The notes under the pieces are model-generated. The model did not search any database. It had not been told where the DNA came from and saw only the letters and a list, made by a program, of their open reading frames with translations. Positions 23,231 to 36,163 of a stretch of DNA of 64,000 bases are shown here, piece by piece. This stretch comes from Litoditis marina. Taxonomy: Eukaryota > Nematoda > Chromadorea > Rhabditida > Rhabditidae. The stretch spans positions 1 through 64,000 of the forward strand of contig CAXIWQ010000477.1 of the NCBI GenBank assembly GCA_964036275.1, in the 5' to 3' direction. The translations under genes were made by a program, and so were the position numbers. Position 1 is the stretch's first letter; each line of letters opens with the position of its first letter.

Positions 23231-25955
23231 AAGGCAAAGAGTCGATAACCGCGTCAATTCGTATTTTGTGGCTGTGCGCCACAGAATAGATAGTCGTATT
23301 AGGTTTTTGTAGCTGGGAGCAACAGACTTGATAGCCGCATAAACTTTTCTCTGTAACTGCAAGCCAAAAAGTCGATAACCGCGTTAATTCGTATTTTGTG
23401 GCTGTGCGCCACAGAATAGATTGTCGTATTAGGTGTTTGTATCTGGGAGCAACAGATTTGATAGCCGTATGAACTTTTCTCTTTAACTGCAAGCCAAAAA
23501 GTCGATAACCGCGTTAATTCGTATTTTGTGGCTGTGCGCCACAGAATAGATAGTCGTATTAGGTTTTTGTAGCTGGGAGCAACAGACTTGATAGCCGCAT
23601 AAACTTTTCTCTGTAACTGCAAGCCAAAAAGTCGATAACCGCGTTAATTCGTATTTTGTGGCTGTGCGCCACAGAATAGATTGTCGTATTAGGTGTTTGT
23701 ATCTGGGAGCAACAGATTTGATAGCCGTATGAACTTTTCTCTTTAACTGCAAGCCGAAAAGTCGATAACCGCGTTAATTCGTATTTTGTGGCTGTGCGCC
23801 ACAGAATAGATTGTCGTATTAGGTGTTTGTATCTGGGAGCAACAGATTTGATAGCCGTATGAAATATTCTCTGTAACTGCGAGGCAAAAAGTCAATAACC
23901 GCGTTAATTCGTCTTTTGTGGCTGTGCCCCACAGAATATATAGTCGTATTAGGTTTTTGTAGCTGGGAGCAACAGACTTGATAGCCGTATGATTTTTTTT
24001 TGTAGCTGCAAGTCAAAATGTCAATAACCGCGTTAATTCGTCTTTGTGGCTGTGCGCCACAGAATATATTGTCGTATTAGGTTTTTGTAGCTGGGAGCAA
24101 CAGATTTGATAGCCGTATGAAATGTTCTCTTTAACTGCAAGCCAAAAAGTCGATAACCGCGTTAATTCGTCTTTTGTGGCTGTGCGCCACAGAATATATA
24201 GTCGTATTAGGTTTTTGTTGCTGGGAGCAACAGACTTGATAGCCGTATGAACTTTTCTCTGTAGCTGCAAGCCAACAAGTCGATAACCGCGATAATTGTT
24301 TTTGTGGCTGTGCGCCACAGAATAGATTGTCGTATTAGGTTTTTGTAGCTGGGAGCAACAGATTTGATAGCCGTATGAAATTATCTCTGTAGCTGCAAGG
24401 CAAAGAGTCGATAACCGCGTCAATTCGTATTTTGTGGCTGTGCGCCACAGAATAGATAGTCGTATTAGGTTTTTGTAGCTGGGAGCAACATACTTGATAG
24501 CCGTATAACCTTTTTCCTGTAGCTGCACGGCAAAGAGTCAATAACCGCGTTAATTTGTCTTTTGTGGCTGTGCGCCACAGAATATAAAGTCGTATTAGGT
24601 TTTCGTAGCTGGGAGCAACAGACTTGATAGCCGTATGAACTTTTTCTGTAGCTGCAAGGCAAAGAGGTAATAACCGCGTTAATTTGTCTTTTGTGGCTGT
24701 GCGCCACAGAATAGATTGTCGTATCAGGTTTTTGTAGCTGGGAGCAACAGACTTGATAGCCGTATGAACTTTTCTCTGTAGCTGCAAGCCAACAAGTCGA
24801 TAACCGCGATATTTCGTGTTTTGTGGCTGTGCGCCACAGAATATAAAGTCGTATTAGGTTTTCGTAGCTGGGAGCAACAGACTTGATAGCCGTATGATTT
24901 TTTTTCTGTAGCTGCAAGGCAAAGAGTCAATAACCGCGTTAATTTGTCTTTTGTGGCTGTGCGCCACAGAATATAAAGTCGTATTAGGTTTTCGTAGCTG
25001 GGAGCAACAGACTTGATAGCCGTATGAACTTTTTTCTGTAGCTGCAAGGCAAAGAGGTAATAACCGCGTTAATTTGTCTTTTGTGGCTGTGCGCCACAGA
25101 ATAGATTGTCGTATCAGGTTTTTGTAGCTGGGAGCAACAGACTTGATAGCCGTATGAACTTTTCTCTGTAGCTGCAAGCCAACAAGTCGATAACCGCGAT
25201 ATTTCGTGTTTTGTGGCTGTGCGCCACAGAATATAAAGTCGTATTAGGTTTTCGTAGCTGGGAGCAACAGACTTGATAGCCGTATGATTTTTTTTCTGTA
25301 GCTGCAAGGCAAAGAGTCAATAACCGCGTTAATTTGTCTTTTGTGGCTGTGCGCCACAGAATAGATTGTCGTATTAGGTTTTTGTAGCTGGGAGCAACAG
25401 ACTTGATAGCCGTATGAACTGTTCTCTGTAGCTGCAAGGCAAAGAGTCGATAACCGCGTTAATTTGTATTTTGTGGCTGTGCGCCACAGAATAGATAGTC
25501 GTATTAGGTTTTTTTAGCTGGGAGCAACATACTTGATAGCAGTATAACCTTTTTCCTGTAGCTGCACGGCAAAGAGTAAATAACCGCGTTAATTTGTCTT
25601 TTGTGGCTGTGCGCCACAGAATATAAAGTCGTATTAGGTTTTCGTAGCTGGGAGCAACAGACTTGATAGCCGTATAAATTTTTTTTCTGTAGCTGCAAGG
25701 CAAAGAGGTAATAACCGCGTTAATTTGTCTTTTGTGGCTGTGCGCCACAGAATAGATTGTCGTATCAGGTTTTTGTAGCTGGGAGCAACAGACTTGATAG
25801 CCGTATAAACTTTTCTCTGTAGCTGCAAGCCAACAAGTCGATAACCGCGATAATTCGTATTTTGTGGCTGTGCGCCACAGAATAGATTGTCGTATTAGGT
25901 TTTTGTAGCTGGGAGCAACAGATTTGATAGCCGTATGAACTGTTCTTTGTAGCTG
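23230..25955. repeat. 21-monomer higher-order repeat (2,725 bp), copy 1
   Basis: The sequence recurs at 25,956 onward at an offset of 2,724-2,726 bp. Shared oddities include GTGCCCCACAG (23,926 and 26,651), GAAATTATCTCTG (24,377 and 27,102), GATAGCAGTATAACC (25,535 and 28,260) and GATATTTCGTGTTTTG. Confidence 0.87.
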
Positions 25956-28770
25956 CAAGGCAAAGAGTCGATAACCGCGTCAATTCGTATTTTGTGGCTG
26001 TGCGCCACAGAATAGATAGTCGTATTAGGTTTTTGTAGCTGGGAGCAACAGACTTGATAGCCGCATAAACTTTTCTCTGTAACTGCAAGCCAAAAAGTCG
26101 ATAACCGCGTTAATTCGTATTTTGTGGCTGTGCGCCACAGAATAGATTGTCGTATTAGGTGTTTGTATCTGGGAGCAACAGATTTGATAGCCGTATGAAC
26201 TTTTCTCTTTAACTGCAAGCCAAAAAGTCGATAACCGCGTTAATTCGTATTTTGTGGCTGTGCGCCACAGAATAGATAGTCGTATTAGGTTTTTGTAGCT
26301 GGGAGCAACAGACTTGATAGCCGCATAAACTTTTCTCTGTAACTGCAAGCCAAAAAGTCGATAACCGCGTTAATTCGTATTTTGTGGCTGTGCGCCACAG
26401 AATAGATTGTCGTATTAGGTGTTTGTATCTGGGAGCAACAGATTTGATAGCCGTATGAACTTTTCTCTTTAACTGCAAGCCAAAAAGTCGATAACCGCGT
26501 TAATTCGTATTTTGTGCTGTGCGCCACAGAATAGATTGTCGTATTAGGTGTTTGTATCTGGGAGCAACAGATTTGATAGCCGTATGAAATATTCTCTGTA
26601 ACTGCGAGGCAAAAAGTCAATAACCGCGTTAATTCGTCTTTTGTGGCTGTGCCCCACAGAATATATAGTCGTATTAGGTTTTTGTAGCTGGGAGCAACAG
26701 ACTTGATAGCCGTATGATTTTTTTTTGTAGCTGCAAGTCAAAATGTCAATAACCGCGTTAATTCGTCTTTGTGGCTGTGCGCCACAGAATATATTGTCGT
26801 ATTAGGTTTTTGTAGCTGGGAGCAACAGATTTGATAGCCGTATGAAATGTTCTCTTTAACTGCAAGCCAAAAAGTCGATAACCGCGTTAATTCGTCTTTT
26901 GTGGCTGTGCGCCACAGAATATATAGTCGTATTAGGTTTTTGTTGCTGGGAGCAACAGACTTGATAGCCGTATGAACTTTTCTCTGTAGCTGCAAGCCAA
27001 CAAGTCGATAACCGCGATAATTTGTTTTGTGGCTGTGCGCCACAGAATAGATTGTCGTATTAGGTTTTTGTAGCTGGGAGCAACAGATTTGATAGCCGTA
27101 TGAAATTATCTCTGTAGCTGCAAGGCAAAGAGTCGATAACCGCGTCAATTCGTATTTTGTGGCTGTGCGCCACAGAATAGATAGTCGTATTAGGTTTTTG
27201 TAGCTGGGAGCAACATACTTGATAGCCGTATAACCTTTTTCCTGTAGCTGCACGGCAAAGAGTCAATAACCGCGTTAATTTGTCTTTTGTGGCTGTGCGC
27301 CACAGAATATAAAGTCGTATTAGGTTTTCGTAGCTGGGAGCAACAGACTTGATAGCCGTATGAACTTTTTCTGTAGCTGCAAGGCAAAGAGGTAATAACC
27401 GCGTTAATTTGTCTTTTGTGGCTGTGCGCCACAGAATAGATTGTCGTATCAGGTTTTTGTAGCTGGGAGCAACAGACTTGATAGCCGTATGAACTTTTCT
27501 CTGTAGCTGCAAGCCAACAAGTCGATAACCGCGATATTTCGTGTTTTGTGGTTGTGCGCCACAGAATATAAAGTCGTATTAGGTTTCGTAGCTGGGAGCA
27601 ACAGACTTGATAGCCGTATGATTTTTTTTCTGTAGCTGCAAGGCAAAGAGTCAATAACCGCGTTAATTTGTCTTTTGTGGCTGTGCGCCACAGAATATAA
27701 AGTCGTATTAGGTTTTCGTAGCTGGGAGCAACAGACTTGATAGCCGTATGAACTTTTTTCTGTAGCTGCAAGGCAAAGAGGTAATAACCGCGTTAATTTG
27801 TCTTTTGTGGCTGTGCGCCACAGAATAGATTGTCGTATCAGGTTTTTGTAGCTGGGAGCAACAGACTTGATAGCCGTATGAACTTTTCTCTGTAGCTGCA
27901 AGCCAACAAGTCGATAACCGCGATATTTCGTGTTTTGTGGCTGTGCGCCACAGAATATAAAGTCGTATTAGGTTTTCGTAGCTGGGAGCAACAGACTTGA
28001 TAGCCGTATGATTTTTTTTCTGTAGCTGCAAGGCAAAGAGTCAATAACCGCGTTAATTTGTCTTTTGTGGCTGTGCGCCACAGAATAGATTGTCGTATTA
28101 GGTTTTTGTAGCTGGGAGCAACAGACTTGATAGCCGTATGAACTGTTCTCTGTAGCTGCAAGGCAAAGAGTCGATAACCGCGTTAATTTGTATTTTGTGG
28201 CTGTGCGCCACAGAATAGATAGTCGTATTAGGTTTTTTTAGCTGGGAGCAACATACTTGATAGCAGTATAACCTTTTTCCTGTAGCTGCACGGCAAAGAG
28301 TCAATAACCGCGTTAATTTGTCTTTTGTGGCTGTGCGCCACAGAATATAAAGTCGTATTAGGTTTTCGTAGCTGGGAGCAACAGACTTGATAGCCGTATA
28401 AATTTTTTTTCTGTAGCTGCAAGGCAAAGAGGTAATAACCGCGTTAATTTGTCTTTTGTGGCTGTGCGCCACAGAATAGATTGTCGTATCAGGTTTTTGT
28501 AGCTGGGAGCAACAGACTTGATAGCCGTATAAACTTTTCTCTGTAGCTGCAAGCCAACAAGTCGATAACCGCGATAATTCGTATTTTGTGGCTGTGCGCC
28601 ACAGAATAGATTGTCGTATTAGGTTTTTGTAGCTGGGAGCAACAGATTTGATAGCCGTATGAACTGTTCTTTGTAGCTGCAAGGCAAAGAGTCGATAACC
28701 GCGTTAATTCGTATTTTGTGGCTGTGCGCCACAGAATAGATAGTCGTATTAGGTTTTTGTAGCTGGGAGC
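25956..28770. repeat. 21-monomer higher-order repeat (2,725 bp), copy 2
   Basis: Second copy of 23,230-25,955. It runs a little past one unit before diverging near 28,770, where GCAACATATTTGATAGCC replaces GCAACAGACTTGATAGCC. Small differences include TTGTGCTGTGC at 26,514 and GTGGTTGTGCG at 27,548. Confidence 0.87.
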
Positions 28771-29264
28771 AACATATTTGATAGCCGTATAACCTTTTTC
28801 CTGTAGCTGCACGGCAAAGAGTCAATAACCGCGTTAATTTGTCTTTTGTGGCTGTGCGCCACAGAATATAAAGTCGTATTAGGTTTTTGTAGCTGGGAGC
28901 AACAGACTTGATAGCCGTATGAACTTTTTTCTGTAGCTGCAAGCCAACAAGTCGATAACCGCGTTAATTTGTCTTTTGTGGCTGTGCGCCACAGAATAGA
29001 TTGTCGTATCAGGTTTTTGTAGCTGGGAGCAACAGACTTGATAGCCGTATGAACTTTTTTCTGTAGCTGCAAGGCAAAGAGGTAATAACCGCGTTAATTT
29101 GTCTTTTGGTGCTGTGCGCCATAGGATATAAAGTCGTATTAGGTTTTTGTAGCCATGAGCAACAGACTTGATAGCCGTATAAACTTTTTTCTGTAGCTGC
29201 AAGGCAAAGAGTCGATAACCGCGTTATATCGTATTTTGTGGCTGTGTGCCACAGAATAGATAGT

Positions 29265-31113
29265 TGTATTGGGTTTTTCTAGCTGGGAGCAACATACTTG
29301 ATAGCCATATAAACTTTTTTCTGTAGCTGCACGGCAAAGAGTCAATAACCGCGTTAATTTGTCTTTTGTGGCTGTGCGCCACAGAATATAAAGTCGTATT
29401 AGGTTTTTGTAGCTGGGAGCAACAGACTTGATAGCCGTACAAACTTTTTTTCTGTAGCTGCAAGGCAAAGAGGTAATAACCGCGTTAATTTGTCTTTTGT
29501 GGCTGTGCGCCACAGAATAGATTGTCGTATCAGGTTTTTGTAGCTGGGAGCAACAGACTTGATAGCCGTATGAACTTTTCTCTGTAGCTGCAAGCCAACA
29601 AGTCGATAACCGCGATAATTCGTATTTTGTGGCTGTGCGCCACAGAATAGATTGTCGTATTAGGTTTTTGTAGCTGGGAGCAACAGATTTGATAGCCGTA
29701 TGAACTGTTCTTTGTAGCTGCAAGGCAAAGAGTCGATAACCGCGTTAATTCGTATTTTGTGGCTGTGCGCCACAGAATAGATAGTCGTATTAGGTTTTTG
29801 TAGCTGGGAGCAACATATTTGATAGCCGTATAACCTTTTTTCTGTAGCTGCACGGCAAAGAGTCAATAACGGCGTTAATTTGTCTTTTGTGGCTGTGCGC
29901 CACAGAATATAAAGTCGTATTAGGTTTTTGTAGCTGGGAGCAACAGACTTGATAGCCGTATGAACTTTTTTCTGTAGCTGCAAGGCAAAGAGGTAATAAC
30001 CGCGTTAATTTGTCTTTTGTGGCTGTGCGCCACAGAATAGATTGTCGTATCAGGTTTTTGTAGCTGGAGCAACAGACTTGATAGCCGTATGAACTTTTTT
30101 CTGTAGCTGCAAGGCAAAGAGGTAATAACCGCGTTAATTTGTCTTTTGTGGCTGTGCGCCATAGGATATAAAGTCGTATTAGGTTTTTGTAGCCATGAGC
30201 AACAGACTTGATAGCCGTATAAACTTTTTTCTGTAGCTGCAAGGCAAAGAGTCGATAACCGCGTTATATCGTATTTTGTGGCTGTGTGCCACAGAATAGA
30301 TAGTTGTATTGGGTTTTTCTAGCTGGGAGCAACATACTTGATAGCCATATAAACTTTTTTCTGTAGCTGCACGGCAAAGAGTCAATAACCGCGTTAATTT
30401 GTCTTTTGTGGCTGTGCGCCACAGAATATAAAGTCGTATTAGGTTTTTGTAGCTGGGAGCAACATACTTAATAGCCGTATAAACTTTTTTTCTGTAGCTG
30501 CAAGGCAAAGAGGTAATAACCGCGTTAATTTGTCTTTTGTGGCTGTGCGCCACAGAATATAAAGTCGTATTAGGTTTTTGTAGCTGGGAGCAACAGATTT
30601 GATAACCGTATGAAATGTTCTCTGTAACTGCAAGGCAAAGAGTCAATAACCGCGTTAATTTGTATTTTGTGGCTGTGCGCCACAGAATATAAAGTCGTAT
30701 TATGTTTTTGTAGTTGGAAGCAACAGACTTGATAGCCGTATGATTTTTTTTTTTGTAGCTGCAAGTCAAAATGTCAATAACCGCGTTAATTCGTCTTTGT
30801 GGCTGTGCGCCTCAGAATAGATTGTCGTATTAGGTTTTTGTAGCTGGGAGCAACAGATTTGATAGCCGTATGAAATGTTCTCTGTAACTGCGAGGCAAAG
30901 AGTCAATAACCGCGTTAATTCGTCTTTTGTGGCTGTGCGCCACAGAATATATAGTCGTATTAGGTTTTTGTAGCTGGGAGCAACAAACTTGATAGCCGTA
31001 TGAATTTTTCTCTGTAGCTGCAAGCCAACAAGTCGATAACCGCGATAATTTGTATTTTGTGGCTGTGCGCCACAGAATAGATTGTCGTATTAGGTTTTTG
31101 TAGCTGGGAGCAA
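29265..31113. repeat. 15-monomer repeat (1,951 bp), copy 1
   Basis: The sequence matches 31,216-33,070 at an offset of 1,951 bp, rising to 1,958 after the C-run at 32,632. Landmarks are GATAGCCATATAAAC, GATAGCCGTACAAAC (29,431 and 31,382), GCCATAGGATATAAAG with GTAGCCATGAGCAAC, and TTATGTTTTTGTAGTTGGAAG (30,699 and 32,657). Confidence 0.83.
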
Positions 31114-31215
31114 CATATTTGATATCCGTATGAACTGTTCTCTGTAGCTGCAAGGCAAAGAGTCAATAACCGCGTTAATTTGTCTTTTGTGGCTGTGCGC
31201 CACAGAATATAAAGT

Positions 31216-33070
31216 CGTATTGGGTTTTTCTAGCTGGGAGCAACATACTTGATAGCCATATAAACTTTTTTCTGTAGCTGCACGGCAAAGAGTCAATAAC
31301 CGCGTTAATTTGTCTTTTGTGGCTGTGCGCAACAGAATATAAAGTCGTATTAGGTTTTTGTAGCTGGGAGCAACAGACTTGATAGCCGTACAAACTTTTT
31401 TTCTGTAGCTGCAAGGCAAAGAGGTAATAACCGCGTTAATTTGTCTTTTGTGGCTGTGCGCCACAGAATAGATTGTCGTATCAGGTTTTTGTAGCTGGGA
31501 GCAACAGACTTGATAGCCGTATGAACTTTTCTCTGTAGCTGCAAGCCAACAAGTCGATAACCGCGATAATTCGTATTTTGTGGCTGTGCGCCACAGAATA
31601 GATTGTCGTATTAGGTTTTTGTAGCTGGGAGCAACAGATTTGATAGCCGTATGAACTGTTCTTTGTAGCTGCAAGGCAAAGAGTCGATAACCGCGTTAAT
31701 TCGTATTTTGTGGCTGTGCGCCACAGAATAGATAGTCGTATTAGGTTTTTGTAGCTGGGAGCAACATATTTGATAGCCGTATAACCTTTTTTCTGTAGCT
31801 GCACGGCAAAGAGTCAATAACCGCGTTAATTTGTCTTTTGTGGCTGTGCGCCACAGAATATAAAGTCGTATTAGGTTTTTGTAGCTGGGAGCAACAGACT
31901 TGATAGCCGTATGAACTTTTTTCTGTAGCTGCAAGGCAAAGAGGTAATAACCGCGTTAATTTGTCTTTTGTGGCTGTGCGCCACAGAATAGATTGTCGTA
32001 TCAGGTTTTTGTAGCTGGGAGCAACAGACTTGATAGCCGTATGAACTTTTTTCTGTAGCTGCAAGGCAAAGAGGTAATAACCGCGTTAATTTGTCTTTTG
32101 TGGCTGTGCGCCATAGGATATAAAGTCGTATTAGGTTTTTGTAGCCATGAGCAACAGACTTGATAGCCGTATAAACTTTTTTCTGTAGCTGCAAGGCAAA
32201 GAGTCGATAACCGCGTTATATCGTATTTTGTGGCTGTGTGCCACAGAATAGATAGTTGTATTGGGTTTTTCTAGCTGGGAGCAACATACTTGATAGCCAT
32301 ATAAACTTTTTTCTGTAGCTGCACGGCAAAGAGTCAATAACCGCGTTAATTTGTCTTTTGTGGCTGTGCGCCACAGAATATAAAGTCGTATTAGGTTTTT
32401 GTAGCTGGGAGCAACATACTTAATAGCCGTATAAACTTTTTTTCTGTAGCTGCAAGGCAAAGAGGTAATAACCGCGTTAATTTGTCTTTTGTGGCTGTGC
32501 GCCACAGAATATAAAGTCGTATTAGGTTTTTGTAGCTGGGAGCAACAGATTTGATAACCGTATGAAATGTTCTCTGTAACTGCAAGGCAAAGAGTCAATA
32601 ACCGCGTTAATTTGTATTTTGTGGCTGTGCGCCCCCCCCCCCAGAATATAAAGTCGTATTATGTTTTTGTAGTTGGAAGCAACAGACTTGATAGCTGTAT
32701 GATTTTTTTTTTGTAGCTGCAAGTCAAAATGTCAATAACCGCGTTAATTCGTCTTTGTGGCTGTGCGCCTCAGAATAGATTGTCGTATTAGGTTTTTGTA
32801 GCTGGGAGCAACAGATTTGATAGCCGTATGAAATGTTCTCTGTAACTGCGAGGCAAAGAGTCAATAACCGCGTTAATTCGTCTTTGTGGCTGTGCGCCAC
32901 AGAATATATAGTCGTATTAGGTTTTTGTAGCTGGGAGCAACAAACTTGATAGCCGTATGAATTTTTCTCTGTAGCTGCAAGCCAACAAGTCGATAACCGC
33001 GATAATTTGTATTTTGTGGCTGTGCGCCACAGAATAGATTGTCGTATTAGGTTTTTGTAGCTGGGAGCAA
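31216..33070. repeat. 15-monomer repeat (1,951 bp), copy 2
   Basis: Second copy of 29,265-31,113, carrying the unusual run of eleven C at 32,632-32,642 that copy 1 lacks. Confidence 0.83.
32632..32642. other. Run of eleven C replacing CCAC in one monomer
   Basis: The expected GTGCGCCACAGAATATAAAG reads GTGCG, then eleven C, then AGAATATAAAG, seven bases longer and with the hairpin's right arm destroyed. The corresponding monomers of the paired repeats (near 30,680 and 34,845) are normal. It is either a recent slippage-type change or a base-calling or assembly error. Confidence 0.75.
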
Positions 33071-36033
33071 CAGATTTGATAGCCGTATGAACTTTTTTCT
33101 GTAGCTGCAAGGCAAAGAGGTAATAACCGCGTTAATTTGTCTTTTGTGGCTGTGCGCCATAGGATATAAAGTCGTATTAGGTTTTTGTAGCCATGAGCAA
33201 CAGACTTGATAGCCGTATAAACTTTTTTCTGTAGCTGCAAGGCAAAGAGTCGATAACCGCGTTATATCGTATTTTGTGGCTGTGTGCCACAGAATAGATA
33301 GTTGTATTAGGTTTTTGTAGCTGGGAGCAACAGATTTGATAGCCGTATGAAATGTTCTCTGTAACTGCGAGGCAAAGAGTCAATAACCGCGTTAATTCGT
33401 CTTTTGTGGCTGTGCGCCACAGAATATATAGTCGTATTAGGTTTTTGTAGCTGGGAGCAACAAACTTGATAGCCGTATGAATTTTTCTCTGTAGCTGCAA
33501 GCCAACAAGTCGATAACCGCGATAATTTGTATTTTGTGGCTGTGCGCCACAGAATAGATTGTCGTATTAGGTTTTTGTAGCTGGGAGCAACAGATTTGAT
33601 AGCCGTATGAACTTTTTTCTGTAGCTGCACGGCAAAGAGTCAATAACCGCGTTAATTCGTCTTTGTGGCTGTGCGCCTCAGAATAGATTGTCGTATTAGG
33701 TTTTTGTAGCTGGGAGCAACAGATTTGATAGCCGTATGAAATGTTCTCTGTAACTGCGAGGCAAAGAGTCAATAACCGCGTTAATTCGTCTTTTGTGGCT
33801 GTGCGCCACAGAATATATAGTCGTATTAGGTTTTTGTAGCTGGGAGCAACAAACTTGATAGCCGTATGCATTTTTCTCTGTAGCTGCAAGCCAACAAGTC
33901 GATAACCGCGATAATTTGTATTTTGTGGCTGTGCGCCACAGAATAGATTGTCGTATTAGGTTTTTGTAGCTGGGAGCAACAGATTTGATAGCCGTATGAA
34001 CTTTTTTCTGTAGCTGCACGGCAAAGAGTCAATAACCGCGTTAATTTGTCTTTTGTGGCTGTGCGCCACAGAATATAAAGTCGTATTAGGTTTTTGTAGC
34101 TGGGAGCAACAGACTTGATAGCCGTATGAACTTTTTTCTGTAGCTGCAAGGCAAAGAGGTAATAACCGCGTTAATTTGTCTTTTGTGGCTGTGCGCCACA
34201 GAATAGATTGTCGTATCAGGTTTTTGTAGCTGGGAGCAACAGACTTGATAGCCGTATGAACTTTTTTCTGTAGCTGCAAGGCAAAGAGGTAATAACCGCG
34301 TTAATTTGTCTTTTGTGGCTGTGCGCCATAGGATATAAAGTCGTATTAGGTTTTTGTAGCCATGAGCAACAGACTTGATAGCCGTATAAACTTTTTTCTG
34401 TAGCTGCAAGGCAAAGAGTCGATAACCGCGTTATATCGTATTTTGTGGCTGTGTGCCACAGAATAGATAGTTGTATTGGGTTTTTCTAGCTGGGAGCAAC
34501 ATACTTGATAGCCATATAAACTTTTTTCTGTAGCTGCACGGCAAAGAGTCAATAACCGCGTTAATTTGTCTTTTGTGGCTGTGCGCCACAGAATATAAAG
34601 TCGTATTAGGTTTTTGTAGCTGGGAGCAACATACTTAATAGCCGTATAAACTTTTTTTCTGTAGCTGCAAGGCAAAGAGGTAATAACCGCGTTAATTTGT
34701 CGTTTGTGGCTGTGCGCCACAGAATATAAAGTCGTATTAGGTTTTTGTAGCTGGGAGCAACAGATTTGATAACCGTATGAAATGTTCTCTGTAACTGCAA
34801 GGCAAAGAGTCAATAACCGCGTTAATTTGTATTTTGTGGCTGTGCGCCACAGAATATAAAGTCGTATTATGTTTTTGTAGTTGGAAGCAACAGACTTGAT
34901 AGCCGTATGATTTTTTTTTTGTAGCTGCAAGTCAAAATGTCAATAACCGCGTTAATTCGTCTTTGTGGCTGTGCGCCTCAGAATAGATTGTCGTATTAGG
35001 TTTTTGTAGCTGGGAGCAACAGATTTGATAGCCGTATGAAATGTTCTCTGTAACTGCGAGGCAAAGAGTCAATAACCGCGTTAATTCGTCTTTTGTGGCT
35101 GTGCGCCACAGAATATATAGTCGTATTAGGTTTTTGTAGCTGGGAGCAACAAACTTGATAGCCGTATGAATTTTTCTCTGTAGCTGCAAGCCAACAAGTC
35201 GATAACCGCGATAATTTGTATTTTGTGGCTGTGCGCCACAGAATAGATTGTCGTATTAGGTTTTTGTAGCTGGGAGCAACAGATTTGATAGCCGTATGAA
35301 CTGTTCTCTGTAGCTGCAAGGCAAAGAGTCAATAACCGCGTTAATTTGTCTTTTGTGGCTGTGCGCCACAGAATATAAAGTCGTATTGGGTTTTTCTAGC
35401 TGGGAGCAACATACTTGATAGCCATATAAACTTTTTTCTGTAGCTGCACGGCAAAGAGTCAATAACCGCGTTAATTTGTCTTTTGTGGCTGTGCGCCACA
35501 GAATATAAAGTCGTATTAGGTTTTTGTAGCTGGGAGCAACAGACTTGATAGCCGTACAAACTTTTTTTCTGTAGCTGCAAGGCAAAGAGGTAATAACCGC
35601 GTTAATTTGTCTTTTGTGGCTGTGCGCCACAGAATAGATTGTCGTATCAGGTTTTTGTAGCTGGGAGCAACAGACTTGATAGCCGTATGAACTTTTCTCT
35701 GTAGCTGCAAGCCAACAAGTCGATAACCGCGATAATTCGTATTTTGTGGCTGTGCGCCACAGAATAGATTGTCGTATTAGGTTTTTGTAGCTGGGAGCAA
35801 CAGATTTGATAGCCGTATGAACTGTTCTTTGTAGCTGCAAGGCAAAGAGTCGATAACCGCGTTAATTCGTATTTTGTGGCTGTGCGCCACAGAATAGATA
35901 GTCGTATTAGGTTTTTGTAGCTGGGAGCAACATATTTGATAGCCGTATAACCTTTTTTCTGTAGCTGCACGGCAAAGAGTCAATAACCGCGTTAATTTGT
36001 CTTTTGTGGCTGTGCGCCACAGAATATAAAGTC

Positions 36034-36163
36034 GTATTAGGTTTTTGTAGCTGGGAGCAACAGACTTGATAGCCGTATGAACTTTTTTCTGTAGCTGCAA
36101 GGCAAAGAGGTAATAACCGCGTTAATTTGTCTTTTGTGGCTGTGCGCCACAGAATAGATTGTC
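36034..36163. repeat. Reference monomer: three diverged sub-repeats (44 + 45 + 41 bp)
   Basis: One complete monomer, chosen as an example. Three T-tract-led sub-repeats can be aligned. A has TGTAGCTG at 36,046, B has TGTAGCTG at 36,090, C has TGTGGCTG at 36,135, and the next A follows at 36,176, giving steps of 44, 45 and 41 bp. A reads TGTAGCTGGGAGCAACAGA where C reads TGTGGCTGTGCGCCACAGA, 15 of 19 identical. Further on, A has AGCCGTAT and C has AGTCGTAT. B is more diverged but keeps the first eight bases, then CAAGGCAAAGAG, then AATAACCGCGTT at the place of GATAGCCGTAT. The satellite therefore probably began as a unit of about 43 bp that was tripled and then amplified as a trimer. Confidence 0.85.
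36135..36151. other. Hairpin-forming inverted repeat in sub-repeat C (example)
   Basis: TGTGGC, a 5-base loop TGTGC, then GCCACA: a perfect 6-bp stem, once per monomer across the array. Common variants change only the loop (TGTGT). Rarer ones break the stem (GCCATA near 30,160; GCCTCA near 30,810; CCCACA near 23,928). DNA cruciform or RNA stem-loop are both possible; no function is known. Confidence 0.8.

Larger units (their letters stand above)
29850..33075. repeat. 32-monomer repeat (4,166 bp), copy 1
   Basis: This 3.2-kb stretch matches 34,016-37,230 at an offset of about 4,166 bp, dropping to about 4,158 right of the C-run. It overlaps the 1,951-bp repeats, so duplication events of different sizes are superimposed here. 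Landmarks include GATAACCGTATGAAATG (30,601 and 34,768), GTGCGCCTCAG (30,806 and 34,972) and CATACTTAATAGCCG (30,464 and 34,631). Confidence 0.8.

Noticed and set aside
36081..36089. T-runs as RNA polymerase III terminators, with a tRNA- or 7SL-derived unit
   Set aside because: No convincing A and B boxes were seen at the right spacing in either orientation, and the T-runs are better explained as the start of each sub-repeat.
36034..36163. Hammerhead ribozyme encoded by the satellite, as in some animal satellites
   Set aside because: The conserved CTGATGA core was not found on either strand of the monomer, so the hairpin alone does not support it.
36034..36163. CENP-B box or other known centromere motif
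   Set aside because: No match to the TTCG...CGGG-type box was seen. A centromeric role can only be guessed from the tandem structure.
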